Shown piece after piece: positions 16,664 through 26,010 of a stretch of 64,000 nucleotides of DNA (its first letter is position 1; every line of letters begins with the position of its first letter). Origin of the DNA: Erythrobacter aureus. GTDB lineage: Bacteria > Pseudomonadota > Alphaproteobacteria > Sphingomonadales > Sphingomonadaceae. The DNA is taken from assembly GCF_003355455.1 (NCBI RefSeq), contig NZ_CP031357.1:1962501-2026500 (forward strand), written 5' to 3'. Both the position numbers and the translations under genes were made by a program. A model generated the notes under the pieces. That model made no database searches. It saw nothing but the letters and a program-made list of their open reading frames with translations, and was not told the DNA's origin.

Positions 16664-17790
16664 CGCGGGCAATCATTCCGCTCGGCATCATATGCGGCCT
16701 GCGTCAGCCGATAGCCGGTGCGCCCGTCCCTCGGCTCTACCCGCTCGCGCCAGGGTGTCGGCTCATCCGTGAGCACAGCCTTGAGGTCGGCGCGCCCGAT
16801 ACAGGTGTCGAACACGTCGGAATGCCGGTTGAAGCCGCCCGATGCGGCACCCGACGTTTCGACGATGCTGAGACCCGGTAAATCCGGCCCGAGGTGACAC
16901 TCGCCGTAGCGCCCCCGGTCCCGTTCCTCATAGTTCACGGAATACCGGCAGTCGGAACTCCCCAAACGGCTGTATCCATGCAAACGGCGGGAGGTGCGAA
17001 GCGGGAAATCCTCTTGGGAGGAATAAATCGTTACGGAACGTCCTCCATGAAGCAGTGCTTCGACTGATCCCTTTTCTCGCAATACCCGATCGCGATCGAC
17101 ATCGGGAGAAACGAGGATGATCTTCCGGATATTGGCCGCCGCCCCTTCGTCTTCCAAATTCAGCCGTTCAACCGCTCCGATCAGCGCACGACTACCCATG
17201 CTATGCGCAACCAGCGTAACGTTGTCGATCTTGTGAACAAGCCTTCGGAGGAGGCGATCTATATGGCTCTGCGCCCATCCGATGCTCGACGCGTCGTAGA
17301 TGTAGCCAAGATACCGCTTTCGGGACGGCCAAACGATCGACACGGTCGGGACCGCATAGGGATAAAGGTTTCTTACGGTGACGGCGCGTTGTAATCCGTC
17401 GTGGAAATTGTTCCGATAACCGTGGACGAATATGAGGAGCTCCTGCTGCTCTCCCAACGAATTGACCTGGTCGACCAAGGTTTCGACCCAGTCCTCTTCG
17501 CGCAAGAGCTTGGCTTCGTGGGTCTGCCAGGGCTCATCATTGCTCCCTCTCGGCGTTACAAAACCGTAAGAAAGCGCGTTCGACCGGATGGGGGCGAACC
17601 GCAGTTCCGGTTTCCGGCAATCCGCCATGCTGCTGGCCATGAAAAAGACGTCCGGACTGCGCACGACATCGGCTGAGGAGAATTGAGCGTCGCAATCGGC
17701 ACTTCGTAGCGAAAGGCTTGGGGCAGGGACGCCGCAAGAACCCAGCGCCCCGGCCATGCCAATTGCGATTAGGGAAAATCGACCGTTCAT
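16660..17790 (-). CDS. Alpha/beta-hydrolase of the DUF900 family, predicted lipoprotein
   Basis: A 376-residue predicted envelope hydrolase. From ATG 17790 the protein starts with a short signal peptide and a lipobox-like GALGSC, so membrane anchoring is likely; GGGGAC lies upstream. A start at 17832 would add 14 residues before the signal. DUF900 landmarks are LLIFVHGYRNNFHDGLQRA and the nucleophile in VAHSMGSRAL, then ILVSPDVDRDRV with a probable acid residue. Multiple cysteines in the C-terminal third may form disulfides. The substrate is unknown; esters or lipids are usual for this fold. It converges on the hydrolase-OsmC gene with a 4-base overlap. Confidence 0.8.
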   Translation of the reverse strand: MNGRFSLIAIGMAGALGSCGVPAPSLSLRSADCDAQFSSADVVRSPDVFFMASSMADCRKPELRFAPIRSNALSYGFVTPRGSNDEPWQTHEAKLLREEDWVETLVDQVNSLGEQQELLIFVHGYRNNFHDGLQRAVTVRNLYPYAVPTVSIVWPSRKRYLGYIYDASSIGWAQSHIDRLLRRLVHKIDNVTLVAHSMGSRALIGAVERLNLEDEGAAANIRKIILVSPDVDRDRVLREKGSVEALLHGGRSVTIYSSQEDFPLRTSRRLHGYSRLGSSDCRYSVNYEERDRGRYGECHLGPDLPGLSIVETSGAASGGFNRHSDVFDTCIGRADLKAVLTDEPTPWRERVEPRDGRTGYRLTQAAYDAERNDCPR

Positions 17791-17866
17791 GATCCGTCCC
17801 CTTGATTGGCCGGCGAAGACCATATCGGACAAATGCTCGGTGACGCAAATCTGTTAGGTAGACTTG

Positions 17867-19843
17867 TTACGCGTCGATCATCTCACGGTCCATGTCACCG
17901 GCATTGTTCTGGATGAAGTTGAACCGATGTTCCGGATTGCGGCCCATGAGCTGGTCGACCAGTTCCTTCACTTTCGCGCGGTCTTCGAACTCGGGCGGCA
18001 GCGTGATGCGGATCAGGCCGCGTGTGTCGGGATTCATGGTAGTCTCGCGCAATTGCGCGGGGTTCATCTCGCCCAGGCCCTTGAACCGTCCGACATCGAC
18101 CTTCTTGCCCTTGAACACCGTTTCCTCAAGCTCCGCACGGTGCGCGTCGTCGCGGGCATAGCGGCTCTCCTTGCCCGAAGTGAGCCGGTAGAGCGGTGGC
18201 TGGGCGAGATAAAGATGCCCATTGCGCACTATCTCGGGCATTTCCTGGAAGAAGAAGGTCATCAGCAGCGTCGCGATATGCGCGCCGTCGACATCGGCAT
18301 CGGTCATGATGATGATGCGGTCGTAGCGCAGGTTTTCCGGGTCGCAATCCTTGCGTGTGCCGCAGCCCATTGCCAGTGTGAGGTCGGCGATTTCGCTGTT
18401 CGCGCGGATCTTGTCGGCGGATGCGCTGGCGACGTTGAGGATCTTGCCGCGGATCGGCAGGATCGCCTGCGTCTTGCGGTTGCGCGCCTGCTTGGCGCTG
18501 CCGCCTGCGCTGTCGCCTTCGACGATGAACAGCTCGGTCTCGCCGTTGCCTTCTCCCGAACAATCGGTGAGCTTGCCCGGTAGGCGCAACTTCTTGGCAT
18601 TGGTCGCGGTCTTGCGCTTGATCTCGCGTTCCTGCTTGCGGCGCAGGCGTTCGTCCATGCGCTCCATAACCTGGCCGAGCAGTGCCTTGCCGCGATCCAT
18701 GTTGTCGGCAAGGAAATGGTCGAAATGGTCGCGTACCGCATTTTCGACCAGACGCGCCGCCTCGGGCGAAGTCAGGCGGTCCTTGGTCTGGCTCTGGAAC
18801 TGCGGATCGCGGATGAAGACACTTAGCATCACCTCGGCGCCGACCATGATGTCGTCCGCGGTCAGATCCTTGGCTTTCTTCACGCCGGTCAGGTCGCCGA
18901 AAGCTCGCAACCCCTTGGTCAACGCCGCGCGCACGCCCTGTTCATGCGTGCCCCCATCGGGCGTGGGCACGGTGTTGCAATACCAGCTCGTGGAACCGTC
19001 CGAATAGAGCGGCCAGGCGATCGCCCATTCGACGCGTCCCGCCTCTTCAGGAAAGTCCTGACTGCCGGTAAAGGGCTGCGCGGTTACGCATTCGCGGCCG
19101 TCGATTTGCTCGGCAAGGTGGTCCGCAAGGCCGCCTGGGAACTTGAACACGGCCTCGGCAGGCACGTCCTCGCTGGCGAGGCTGTCGGCGCATTTCCAGC
19201 GGATCTCGACCCCGGCAAAGAGATAGGCCTTGGACCGCGCGAGCTTGAACAGCCGTTTCGGGTTGAACTGACGGTCACCGAAAATTTCGGTGTCGGGCAC
19301 GAAGCTGACCGTGGTGCCGCGACGGTTGGGCGTCGGGCCGAGCTGTTCGATCGGGCCGAGCGTCTGTCCTTTGGAAAAGCTCTGCGCATAGAGCTGCTTG
19401 TCGCGCGCCACCTCGACCCGCGTATCGCTCGACAAGGCATTGACCACCGAGACACCAACGCCGTGCAGTCCGCCACTGGTGGCATAGGCCTTGCCCGAGA
19501 ACTTTCCTCCCGAGTGGAGCGTCGAGAGGATAACTTCGAGCGTCGACTTGCCCGGATATTTGGGATGCTCGTCAACCGGGATGCCCCGACCATTGTCGGC
19601 GATAATGACCCGGTTGCCTTCCTCGATGCGCATTTCGATGCGCGTCGCATGGCCTGCAACCGCCTCGTCCATCGCATTGTCGAGCACTTCGGCGACGAGG
19701 TGATGCAGCGCCCGATCGTCCGTCCCGCCGATATACATGCCGGGGCGCCGGCGCACCGGTTCGAGGCCTTCCAGCACCTCGATCGAGGAGGCATCGTAAT
19801 CGCCGCTGGAGGTGGGCGTGTTTTCGAACAGATCGTCGGACAT
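17867..19843 (-). CDS. parE: DNA topoisomerase IV subunit B
   Basis: ParE is the ATPase subunit of topoisomerase IV, which unlinks daughter chromosomes. At 658 residues it has the GHKL ATPase domain (VRRRPGMYIGGTD, DNGRGIPVD, GGLHGVGVSVVNALS), the transducer domain, and the Toprim domain with VEGDSAGGSAKQARNR and MTDADVDGAHIATLL. The C-terminal MNPAQLRETTMNPDTR is the quinolone-pocket region typical of ParE. Lack of the GyrB-specific long insertion and the residue pattern favour ParE over GyrB. The start is ATG 19843. It stands alone; 65 bases separate it from the LpoA-like gene upstream on the same strand. Confidence 0.95.
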   Translation of the reverse strand: MSDDLFENTPTSSGDYDASSIEVLEGLEPVRRRPGMYIGGTDDRALHHLVAEVLDNAMDEAVAGHATRIEMRIEEGNRVIIADNGRGIPVDEHPKYPGKSTLEVILSTLHSGGKFSGKAYATSGGLHGVGVSVVNALSSDTRVEVARDKQLYAQSFSKGQTLGPIEQLGPTPNRRGTTVSFVPDTEIFGDRQFNPKRLFKLARSKAYLFAGVEIRWKCADSLASEDVPAEAVFKFPGGLADHLAEQIDGRECVTAQPFTGSQDFPEEAGRVEWAIAWPLYSDGSTSWYCNTVPTPDGGTHEQGVRAALTKGLRAFGDLTGVKKAKDLTADDIMVGAEVMLSVFIRDPQFQSQTKDRLTSPEAARLVENAVRDHFDHFLADNMDRGKALLGQVMERMDERLRRKQEREIKRKTATNAKKLRLPGKLTDCSGEGNGETELFIVEGDSAGGSAKQARNRKTQAILPIRGKILNVASASADKIRANSEIADLTLAMGCGTRKDCDPENLRYDRIIIMTDADVDGAHIATLLMTFFFQEMPEIVRNGHLYLAQPPLYRLTSGKESRYARDDAHRAELEETVFKGKKVDVGRFKGLGEMNPAQLRETTMNPDTRGLIRITLPPEFEDRAKVKELVDQLMGRNPEHRFNFIQNNAGDMDREMIDA

Positions 19844-19908
19844 GATTGCCAGCTATATCGCGCTGCTTCGCCGCGCCACAAGCGGACGAGGCGGGTTATC
19901 CGCCCTGC

Positions 19909-21069
19909 TCAGAACCGAGTCGGCGCATTGTCCACAATCACGACCGTTCCATCGCGTACCTCGCGTACTTCGAAAGCACGCTCGACCAGGCCGTCGCGTC
20001 CGAAGCGGAAGGCACCGTCGAGCCCGAGAAAGCCATCCCTGGTGCGCAGTGCCCGGTCCGGGAAGTCGCGACCCACGCGCCAGTCGCGCGCCACCCGCAA
20101 GGTCAGCAGGACCGCATCGTATCCGAGCGTCGCGATGCGATAGGGCTGGCTGCCGAACCGGGCCTCGTAACTGTCGACGAAGCGCTTGTAGCGGTCATCG
20201 GAAACGGCCGAGAAAAGAGCACCCTGAAGCGCCGAGGCGCGGGTGATCGAACCTTCGCCGCTCCACAGTTCGGTGCCGAGCAATTGGGTTGCACCGCCAC
20301 CGCCGGGCGAAAGCACGCCCGCGGCCTGCGCGGCCAGCCTCGGTCCGTCGGCGATCAGGACGGTATCGAAGCCGCCATGGGCTTTGAGCCGCTCGGCGGC
20401 GCTTACTACCGAAGTGTTCCCGCGCGCATAGCGTTCCGTCCAGACGACCGTGCCGCCATAGGCCGAAACTGCCCGCCGCATGGCTTCCTCGGACCGCGCG
20501 CCATACGCGCCATCGGGCGCGATGATCGCGAAGTTCTGCGATCCGCGTTCACGCGCATACTCGACGGTGCGCATGATCGACTGTTCGGGAATATGGCCCA
20601 TGATGAAGACATCGGGGCCTGCCGCGCCGGTATCGTTGGAAAAAGAGATTACCGGGACATCGGCCGCCCGGGCCGGAGCGAGGACCGACGGAATGTTCGA
20701 TCCCAGCAGCGGACCGAGGATCAGCTTGTTTCCTTCCGTGATTGCCTGCCGCGCGGCGGCCTCGGGGCCTTTCGCGGTGTCGTAAGTCGTGATCCGCAGA
20801 TTGCTCGCATTGGTGTCGAGCAAGGCCATGGTGGTGGCATTGGCGATCGCCTGACCGACCGGGCCATTCCGCCCCGACATTGGGACGAGCAGGGCGATAC
20901 GATGACGCGTCTGGTCGGTGGGCAGCGCCTCGGTCGGCTGCGGTGTCGGTGTGGGATCGACAGGCTCGGCGCGATCGGTCCCGCGTGGGAGAATCGTGGA
21001 ACACCCGGCGAGCAACGCCGCGAGGCCTACGGTGACGATCGTCCGACGGTTCAAACTCCAGCGCTTCAT
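19909..21069 (-). CDS. Penicillin-binding protein activator (LpoA-like) lipoprotein
   Basis: A 386-residue predicted outer-membrane lipoprotein with a type 1 periplasmic-binding-protein fold, as in the C-terminal domain of LpoA, which activates PBP1A. The start at ATG 21069 gives a signal peptide ending in the lipobox LLAGC (Cys at about 22). A proline/threonine linker follows, then the ligand-binding-like domain (IALLVPMSGRNGPVGQAIANA, LILGPLLGSN, YDTAKGPEAAAR). It lacks the long N-terminal TPR half of enterobacterial LpoA. It is divergent from rsmI by only 37 bases, the classical lpoA/rsmI/yraN arrangement, which supports the assignment. Confidence 0.85.
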   Translation of the reverse strand: MKRWSLNRRTIVTVGLAALLAGCSTILPRGTDRAEPVDPTPTPQPTEALPTDQTRHRIALLVPMSGRNGPVGQAIANATTMALLDTNASNLRITTYDTAKGPEAAARQAITEGNKLILGPLLGSNIPSVLAPARAADVPVISFSNDTGAAGPDVFIMGHIPEQSIMRTVEYARERGSQNFAIIAPDGAYGARSEEAMRRAVSAYGGTVVWTERYARGNTSVVSAAERLKAHGGFDTVLIADGPRLAAQAAGVLSPGGGGATQLLGTELWSGEGSITRASALQGALFSAVSDDRYKRFVDSYEARFGSQPYRIATLGYDAVLLTLRVARDWRVGRDFPDRALRTRDGFLGLDGAFRFGRDGLVERAFEVREVRDGTVVIVDNAPTRF

Positions 21070-21106
21070 GCTTGCCGCGTCCCTCATTGATGTTCATTGA
21101 AGGAGG

Positions 21107-21958
21107 GTGAACGAAAAAGCCCCTCCCGAAGATAGCCTTACACCGGGGCTCTATATCGTCGCCACCCCGATCGGCAACCTTGGTGACATAACACTGCGGG
21201 CCGTCGACGTGTTGCGGCGCTGCGATGGCATCGCCTGCGAAGATACGCGCGTTACCGGCAAGCTGCTCAAGCACCTCGGCATTTCCAGGCCGATGTGGCG
21301 CTACGACGATCACAGCGAGCATCGCGACCGTTCGCGCCTGGTCGATTCGATGCGTCAGCGTGCGGTGGCACTGGTTAGCGACGCAGGCACGCCGATGATA
21401 TCCGACCCTGGCTATCGCTTGGTCAATGATTGCCGTGCCGAGGGCATTCCAGTGACCGTAGTCCCGGGGGCCTGTGCCGCCATTGCGGGTCTTGCGCTGT
21501 CGGGCCTGCCCAATGATCGCTTCCTGTTCGGCGGCTTCCTGCCCAGCAAGGACAAAGCCCGGCGTGAGGCGCTGGAGGAACTGGCCGGTGTCGATGCGAC
21601 ATTGATATTCTACGACACGGCTCCCCGGCTCGGAAAGTCGCTGGCAGCGATAGCCGAAACACTTCCCGACCGTGAGGTGGCGGTCGCGCGCGAACTCACC
21701 AAGCTGCACGAGGAATTGCGGCGCGGGCTTCCCGCCGGGCTGATCGCCTATTTCGAAGCCAACCCGCCCAAGGGGGAAATCGTCTTGCTGGTCGGGCCGC
21801 CGCCCGAAAGCGTTGCCCGTGAAGAGGATGCCGACGCCATGCTTATCGACGCCTTGCGCACGATGAAGGTTTCGCAGGCCGCGGCGCAGGTGGCCAAGGC
21901 CACGGGGATGGATCGCAAGACCCTCTATGCCAGAGCGATGGAATTACGTTCGGCATGA
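21107..21958 (+). CDS. rsmI: 16S rRNA 2'-O-ribose C1402 methyltransferase RsmI
   Basis: RsmI methylates the ribose of C1402 in the decoding centre of 16S rRNA with S-adenosylmethionine. The 283-residue protein has the tetrapyrrole-methylase-like fold: LYIVATPIGNLGDITLRA at the start, CEDTRVTGKLL, SDAGTPMISDPGYRLV, and LPNDRFLFGGFLP. A GTG start at 21107 is the only option after an in-frame stop. It directly follows AGGAGG, an unusually short spacing, so initiation may be weak. The stop overlaps the ATG of yraN by 4 bases. Confidence 0.95.
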   Translation: MNEKAPPEDSLTPGLYIVATPIGNLGDITLRAVDVLRRCDGIACEDTRVTGKLLKHLGISRPMWRYDDHSEHRDRSRLVDSMRQRAVALVSDAGTPMISDPGYRLVNDCRAEGIPVTVVPGACAAIAGLALSGLPNDRFLFGGFLPSKDKARREALEELAGVDATLIFYDTAPRLGKSLAAIAETLPDREVAVARELTKLHEELRRGLPAGLIAYFEANPPKGEIVLLVGPPPESVAREEDADAMLIDALRTMKVSQAAAQVAKATGMDRKTLYARAMELRSA

Positions 21959-22304
21959 AACGCCAACTGGCCGAAAAAAGCGGCCGTGACGGCGAAACCC
22001 GCGCTGCAATGTGGCTCAGGGCCAAGGGTTGGCAGATCCTCGACCGCCGCGTGAAAACAGCGGCGGGGAGATCGACCTGATCGCCAAGCGGCGTGGAGTG
22101 ATTGCCTTCGTCGAGGTCAAATGGCGACGCAGGCGCGCCGACCTCGACCATGCGATCGACGAATACCGGCTGTCGCGCGCCGCCGCCGCCGCCGAAGCGG
22201 TGGCGCATCGTTATGCGCTGGACGGCGAAGACATCCGCATCGACGTGATCCTGCTTGCGCCGGGCAGCTTCCCTCGCCACATCGCCAATGCCTGGCAGCC
22301 GTAA
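21955..22304 (+). CDS. yraN: YraN/UPF0102 nuclease-fold protein, apparent -1 frameshift
   Basis: UPF0102 proteins have a PD-(D/E)XK-like nuclease fold; their role is not settled. The gene starts at ATG 21955, overlapping rsmI, and reads GRDGETRAAMWLRAKGWQILDRRVKT, then runs to a stop at 22080. The rest of the family continues in the next frame as GGEIDLIAKRRGVIAFVEVKWR, including the catalytic-type D and ExK. One extra A in the run of four at 22054-22057 joins the two into a 116-residue protein of normal length. The conserved halves on both sides favour a sequencing deletion. Confidence 0.85.
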
Positions 22305-22337
22305 TCGCAAGTCAGGCGAGGATGATCGGAGACTAGA

Positions 22338-23306
22338 ATGCCGCTACGTGTCGCCGTCCAGATGGACCCGCTCGAAACTATCAATATAGCGGGCGACAGC
22401 TCATTCGCGCTGATGCTGGCCGCGCAGGCGCGCGGGCATAACGTGTGGCACTACGATGTCGCCAGCCTTGCATATGAAAGCGACGGGGCGCCCGGCGGCC
22501 TCATTACGGCCCATGCTGCCCCGGTGCGCGTGCAGCGGGTGGAGGGCGACCATTTCAGCGCCGGCGAACGTCGGCGGATCGACCTCGCGCGGGATATCGA
22601 TGTCGTGCTGATGCGGCAGGACCCTCCGTTCCATCTGGGCTATATCAGCAGCGCTCTGCTGCTCGACCGGCTCAAGGGCACAACGCTGGTGGTCAACGAC
22701 CCGCGCGAAGTCGTGAACGCGCCCGAGAAAATGTTCGTGCTCGATTATGCGCAGTATATGCCGCCAACTCTCGTCGCCCGGCATCTGGAAGATCTGCGCG
22801 ATTTCCAGAAGAAGCACGGTTCGGTGGTGGTCAAACCGTTGCACGGCAATGGGGGCAAGGCGATCTTCCGGATCGATGCGGAGGGGACCAACCTTTCGGC
22901 TCTGTCCGAGGTTTTCGACCAGACCTGGCCCGAACCGCATATGGTCCAGCCCTTCATTCCCGAAGTCAGTGAAGGCGACAAGCGGATCGTGCTCGTCGAT
23001 GGGGAATTCACAGGGGCAATCAATCGTTTCCCTGGCGAAGGTGAGTTCCGTTCGAACCTGGCGCAAGGGGGACATGCCGAAGCGACAACGCTGACGGCGC
23101 GCGAAGAGGAAATCTGCGCCGCGATGGGGCCGGAATTGAAGCGCCGCGGTCTGGTTTTCGTCGGTATCGACGTGATCGGCGGCAAATGGCTGACCGAAAT
23201 CAACGTCACCTCTCCTACCGGCATCGTGGCGATCGACACCTTCAACGGTACGGATACAGCCGCGCTGATATGGGAGGCGATCGAGCGGCGTCACGCGGCG
23301 ATGTGA
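22338..23306 (+). CDS. gshB: Glutathione synthase
   Basis: GshB is the ATP-grasp enzyme that joins gamma-glutamylcysteine and glycine. The 322-residue protein shows the N-terminal substrate domain (VAVQMDPLETINIAGDSSFAL), NDPREVVNAPEKMFVL, VVKPLHGNGGKAIF (ATP-grasp lysine and glycine loop), and the C-terminal VGIDVIGGKWLTEINVTSPTG metal-binding motif. Length is normal. GGAG lies 7-9 bases upstream. It follows rsmI-yraN on the same strand and may be the third gene of that operon. Confidence 0.97.
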   Translation: MPLRVAVQMDPLETINIAGDSSFALMLAAQARGHNVWHYDVASLAYESDGAPGGLITAHAAPVRVQRVEGDHFSAGERRRIDLARDIDVVLMRQDPPFHLGYISSALLLDRLKGTTLVVNDPREVVNAPEKMFVLDYAQYMPPTLVARHLEDLRDFQKKHGSVVVKPLHGNGGKAIFRIDAEGTNLSALSEVFDQTWPEPHMVQPFIPEVSEGDKRIVLVDGEFTGAINRFPGEGEFRSNLAQGGHAEATTLTAREEEICAAMGPELKRRGLVFVGIDVIGGKWLTEINVTSPTGIVAIDTFNGTDTAALIWEAIERRHAAM

Positions 23307-23325
23307 CCGTGCCGGTTAGCGCGCG

Positions 23326-23919
23326 ATGACCGAATTCATCATCCGCACGATCGAGCTCGGCGGTCTGCTGGGTATCTTCGTGCTGATGGCGTTGGAAAAC
23401 ATCTTCCCGCCGCTCCCTTCCGAAATCATCATGGGGCTGGGCGGGGTCGCGGTGGCGCGCGGCGCGATGGAGTATTGGCCGCTTCTCCTGGTGGGCAGCG
23501 CGGGAACGACGCTGGGCAATTACTGGTGGTACTGGATTTGCGATCGCTGGGGGCGGACGCGGCTCGAACCCTTCGTCACGCGACACGGTCGCTGGCTGAC
23601 GATGGAGTGGCACGATGTCGAACGCGCGCAGGCGTTCTTTCGCAGGCATGGCTCGTGGGTGGTCTTCGCCATGCGATTCACGCCGGTCCTGCGCACACTC
23701 ATCTCGATCCCCGCGGGATTATCGCACATGGGGGCTGTCCGGTTCCTGGTCTATACCTTCGCGGGCGCTTTGGTTTGGAACTTGGCCATGGTTGAGCTGG
23801 GCCGCAGGCTGGCCCGTTCGCAGGAATTGCTGGGTTGGCTCGTTCTGGCGATCTTCGTGGCCGCATTCGGTAGTTATGTGTGGCGGGTACTGACCTGGAA
23901 ACCGCGGAAACGCGATTAG
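23326..23919 (+). CDS. DedA family membrane protein
   Basis: A 197-residue inner-membrane protein of the DedA/SNARE-associated family, which handles lipid (undecaprenyl phosphate or phospholipid) translocation and supports envelope integrity. Family landmarks: ENIFPPLPSEIIMGLGG (with the functional Glu and the proline-rich re-entrant turn), GNYWWYWICDRWGR, and the arginine-bearing RFTPVLRTLISIPAGLSHM. It has about five hydrophobic segments. It starts 20 bases after gshB, and its stop overlaps the end of the convergent xerC gene. Confidence 0.9.
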   Translation: MTEFIIRTIELGGLLGIFVLMALENIFPPLPSEIIMGLGGVAVARGAMEYWPLLLVGSAGTTLGNYWWYWICDRWGRTRLEPFVTRHGRWLTMEWHDVERAQAFFRRHGSWVVFAMRFTPVLRTLISIPAGLSHMGAVRFLVYTFAGALVWNLAMVELGRRLARSQELLGWLVLAIFVAAFGSYVWRVLTWKPRKRD

Positions 23920-24812
23920 TCCTTTTCGCGTGGGTGGGCGCTGCGATAGGTATCGAGCAGCCGAGCCGCGTCGACCTTGGTGTAGATTTGCGTCGAGCCC
24001 AGACTGGCATGGCCGAGCAGCTCCTGCAGGCTCCGCAAATCCGCGCCTGCGCCAAGCAGGTGAGTGGCAAAGCTGTGCCTTAGCGCGTGGGGCGTGGCGC
24101 TGTCGGGCAAGCCCAGTACTTTGCGCGCTCGTGCCGTCGCCTTCTGAACCATACCTTGCGACAGCGGCCCGCCCTTTGCGCCGCGAAACAGCGCATCGTC
24201 CTTCGCCATGGGGTAGGGACAGCGCGCGGCATAGTCCGCGACAGCTTCGCACACGATGGGGAGCAGCGGCACGACACGCTGTTTGCCGCCCTTGCCGCTA
24301 ACGGTCAGCCTCTCGCCCAGCGGCAGCGCGCTGCCGGTCAACGACAGCGCCTCTGCGATCCGCATCCCCGCGCCGTAAAGCAATAGCAGAACTGCGCGAT
24401 CGCGTGCGCCGATCCAGTCTTCAGCGGCCAGCGCCTCGACCGCATCGGCGAGCCCGATTGCATCGTCGGGCGTGACCGGGCGAGGCAGGCCTTTCTTTAT
24501 CCTCGGCCCCCGCAGGCGCGGCGGGTCGGACACGGCATGTCCCGCCTGTGTCCGAGCGAAGGCGATGAAGCCCTTCAGCGCCGAAAGTTCACGCGCGGCG
24601 GAGGCATTGGAAAGTCCCTCTGCACGGCGCGATGCGAGATGCGTGCGCAGACGTGTTGCCGTGATTTCGGCGACGGCGTCCCAGGACGAAAGGCCCATTC
24701 GCGTAAGAAGACGCTCCGCCGCCTTGTCATAAGCGCGCACTGTGTGATGGGAACGGCGCAATCCAAGTGCCAGGTGATCGTGCCAAGCCGCGAGCAGATC
24801 GGCCCTGCTCAT
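23916..24812 (-). CDS. xerC: Tyrosine recombinase XerC
   Basis: XerC with XerD resolves chromosome dimers at dif. The 298-residue protein has the N-terminal SAM-like DNA-binding domain (about 1-85) and the catalytic domain with Arg in GAGMRIAEAL, Lys in VSGKGGKQR, HALRHSFATHLL, LGHASLGSTQIY with the nucleophilic Tyr, and the XerC-typical end TKVDAARLLDTYRSAHP. Its start overlaps the hemW stop (ATGA), so it is translationally coupled. It is chromosomal and Xer-like in length and C-terminus, not a phage integrase. Confidence 0.93.
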   Translation of the reverse strand: MSRADLLAAWHDHLALGLRRSHHTVRAYDKAAERLLTRMGLSSWDAVAEITATRLRTHLASRRAEGLSNASAARELSALKGFIAFARTQAGHAVSDPPRLRGPRIKKGLPRPVTPDDAIGLADAVEALAAEDWIGARDRAVLLLLYGAGMRIAEALSLTGSALPLGERLTVSGKGGKQRVVPLLPIVCEAVADYAARCPYPMAKDDALFRGAKGGPLSQGMVQKATARARKVLGLPDSATPHALRHSFATHLLGAGADLRSLQELLGHASLGSTQIYTKVDAARLLDTYRSAHPREKD

Positions 24813-25963
24813 GACGTCACGAGGTCTGTGCAGACCACTTCGCCAAGCAAGGCATCGAGCAGCGGCATGCCCTGCGGCGTGACGCCGATCCGTTCTTGCT
24901 CCATCCAGACAAGGCCGAGATCGCGATACAGTGCCAGTTTGGCCTCGTCGACCAACGCAGCGGGCGCTGCGTCGAACCGGCGGGCCAGTGCCGCGAGATC
25001 GACCCCTTCGGCCAGCCGCAGTCCCATCAGCAACGCTTCGCTAGCCTGTTCTCCGTGAGCTAGCGGACGCGCTTCGGCGATCCCGTGCCCCTGCATCGCC
25101 ACTGCGGAGAGGTAGTTCTCGGGCTTGCGGTGGCGTATCGTCGCGATGCCGCACCGCCGTCCATGCGCACCGGGGCCGATGCCGACATAATCCTGATAGC
25201 GCCAGTATGTCAGATTGTGGCGGCTCTCCTGACCCGGCCGCGCGTGGTTGCTGACCTCATAGGCCGGGAGGCCGGCAGCTTCGGTCATCTCGCGAGTCAG
25301 AGCAAACAGATCGGCCGCATAATCATCGCCGAGGGGTTCGAACACGCCGCGCCGCACATCGGTCGCGAAGCGCGTCGCGGGCTCTATCGTAAGCTGATAG
25401 AGCGACATGTGATCGGTACCGAGCGCCAGTGCCTCGCCCAGTTCTACTTCCCAGTCCGCCTCCGTCTGGTCGGGCCGGGCATAAATCAGGTCGATCGAAA
25501 CGCGAGCGAAATGCCGCTGCGCCACCGTCACCGCCTTCAGCGCTTCGTCGACGCCATGCAGCCTGCCGAGAAAACGCAACACCTCGTCGCTCAGACTCTG
25601 CACGCCCAGCGAAACGCGATTGATCCCCGCTGCCGCGAGTTCGGCGAAATTGCCCGCTTCGACACTGCTGGGATTGGCTTCGAGCGTAATCTCGATCGTC
25701 GGATCGAAGCCCCACAAGCGCTCTACTTTCTCCAGCAGGGCGGCAACGAGGGTGGGAGGCATGAGAGACGGAGTTCCTCCGCCAAAAAAGATACTTGCGA
25801 GGGGTTCTTGCGACTGTGTCTCATCATGCTCATGCTGCATGTCCGCCACCAGCGCAGCTTTCCATTGCGCGATATCCGCAGTTTTCCGGACATGGCTGTT
25901 GAAATCGCAATAAGGACATTTCGCGATACAGAAGGGCCAGTGAATGTAGAGAGCGCGGGCCAA
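24809..25963 (-). CDS. hemW: Radical SAM heme chaperone HemW
   Basis: HemW is a radical SAM protein related to coproporphyrinogen III dehydrogenase HemN; it acts as a heme chaperone for respiratory enzymes. The 384-residue protein starts with ALYIHWPFCIAKCPYCDF, whose CxxxCxxC binds the 4Fe-4S cluster. FFGGGTPSLMPP, ITLEANPSSVE and RVSLGVQSL follow. The N-terminal HemN-specific cysteine is absent, as in HemW. The start is ATG 25963, divergent from the CAP-domain gene by 47 bases. In many bacteria rph, rdgB and hemW are contiguous; here the oppositely oriented CAP gene lies between rdgB and hemW. Confidence 0.93.
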   Translation of the reverse strand: MARALYIHWPFCIAKCPYCDFNSHVRKTADIAQWKAALVADMQHEHDETQSQEPLASIFFGGGTPSLMPPTLVAALLEKVERLWGFDPTIEITLEANPSSVEAGNFAELAAAGINRVSLGVQSLSDEVLRFLGRLHGVDEALKAVTVAQRHFARVSIDLIYARPDQTEADWEVELGEALALGTDHMSLYQLTIEPATRFATDVRRGVFEPLGDDYAADLFALTREMTEAAGLPAYEVSNHARPGQESRHNLTYWRYQDYVGIGPGAHGRRCGIATIRHRKPENYLSAVAMQGHGIAEARPLAHGEQASEALLMGLRLAEGVDLAALARRFDAAPAALVDEAKLALYRDLGLVWMEQERIGVTPQGMPLLDALLGEVVCTDLVTS

Positions 25964-26010
25964 GGATCTCTTCAGCTAATCTTAATCATCGGAACGGAAT
26001 TCCACCTGTC

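Noticed and set aside
23916..24812. Phage integrase or integron-like element
   Set aside because: Length, C-terminal sequence and coupling to hemW identify a chromosomal XerC; no att sites or cargo seen.
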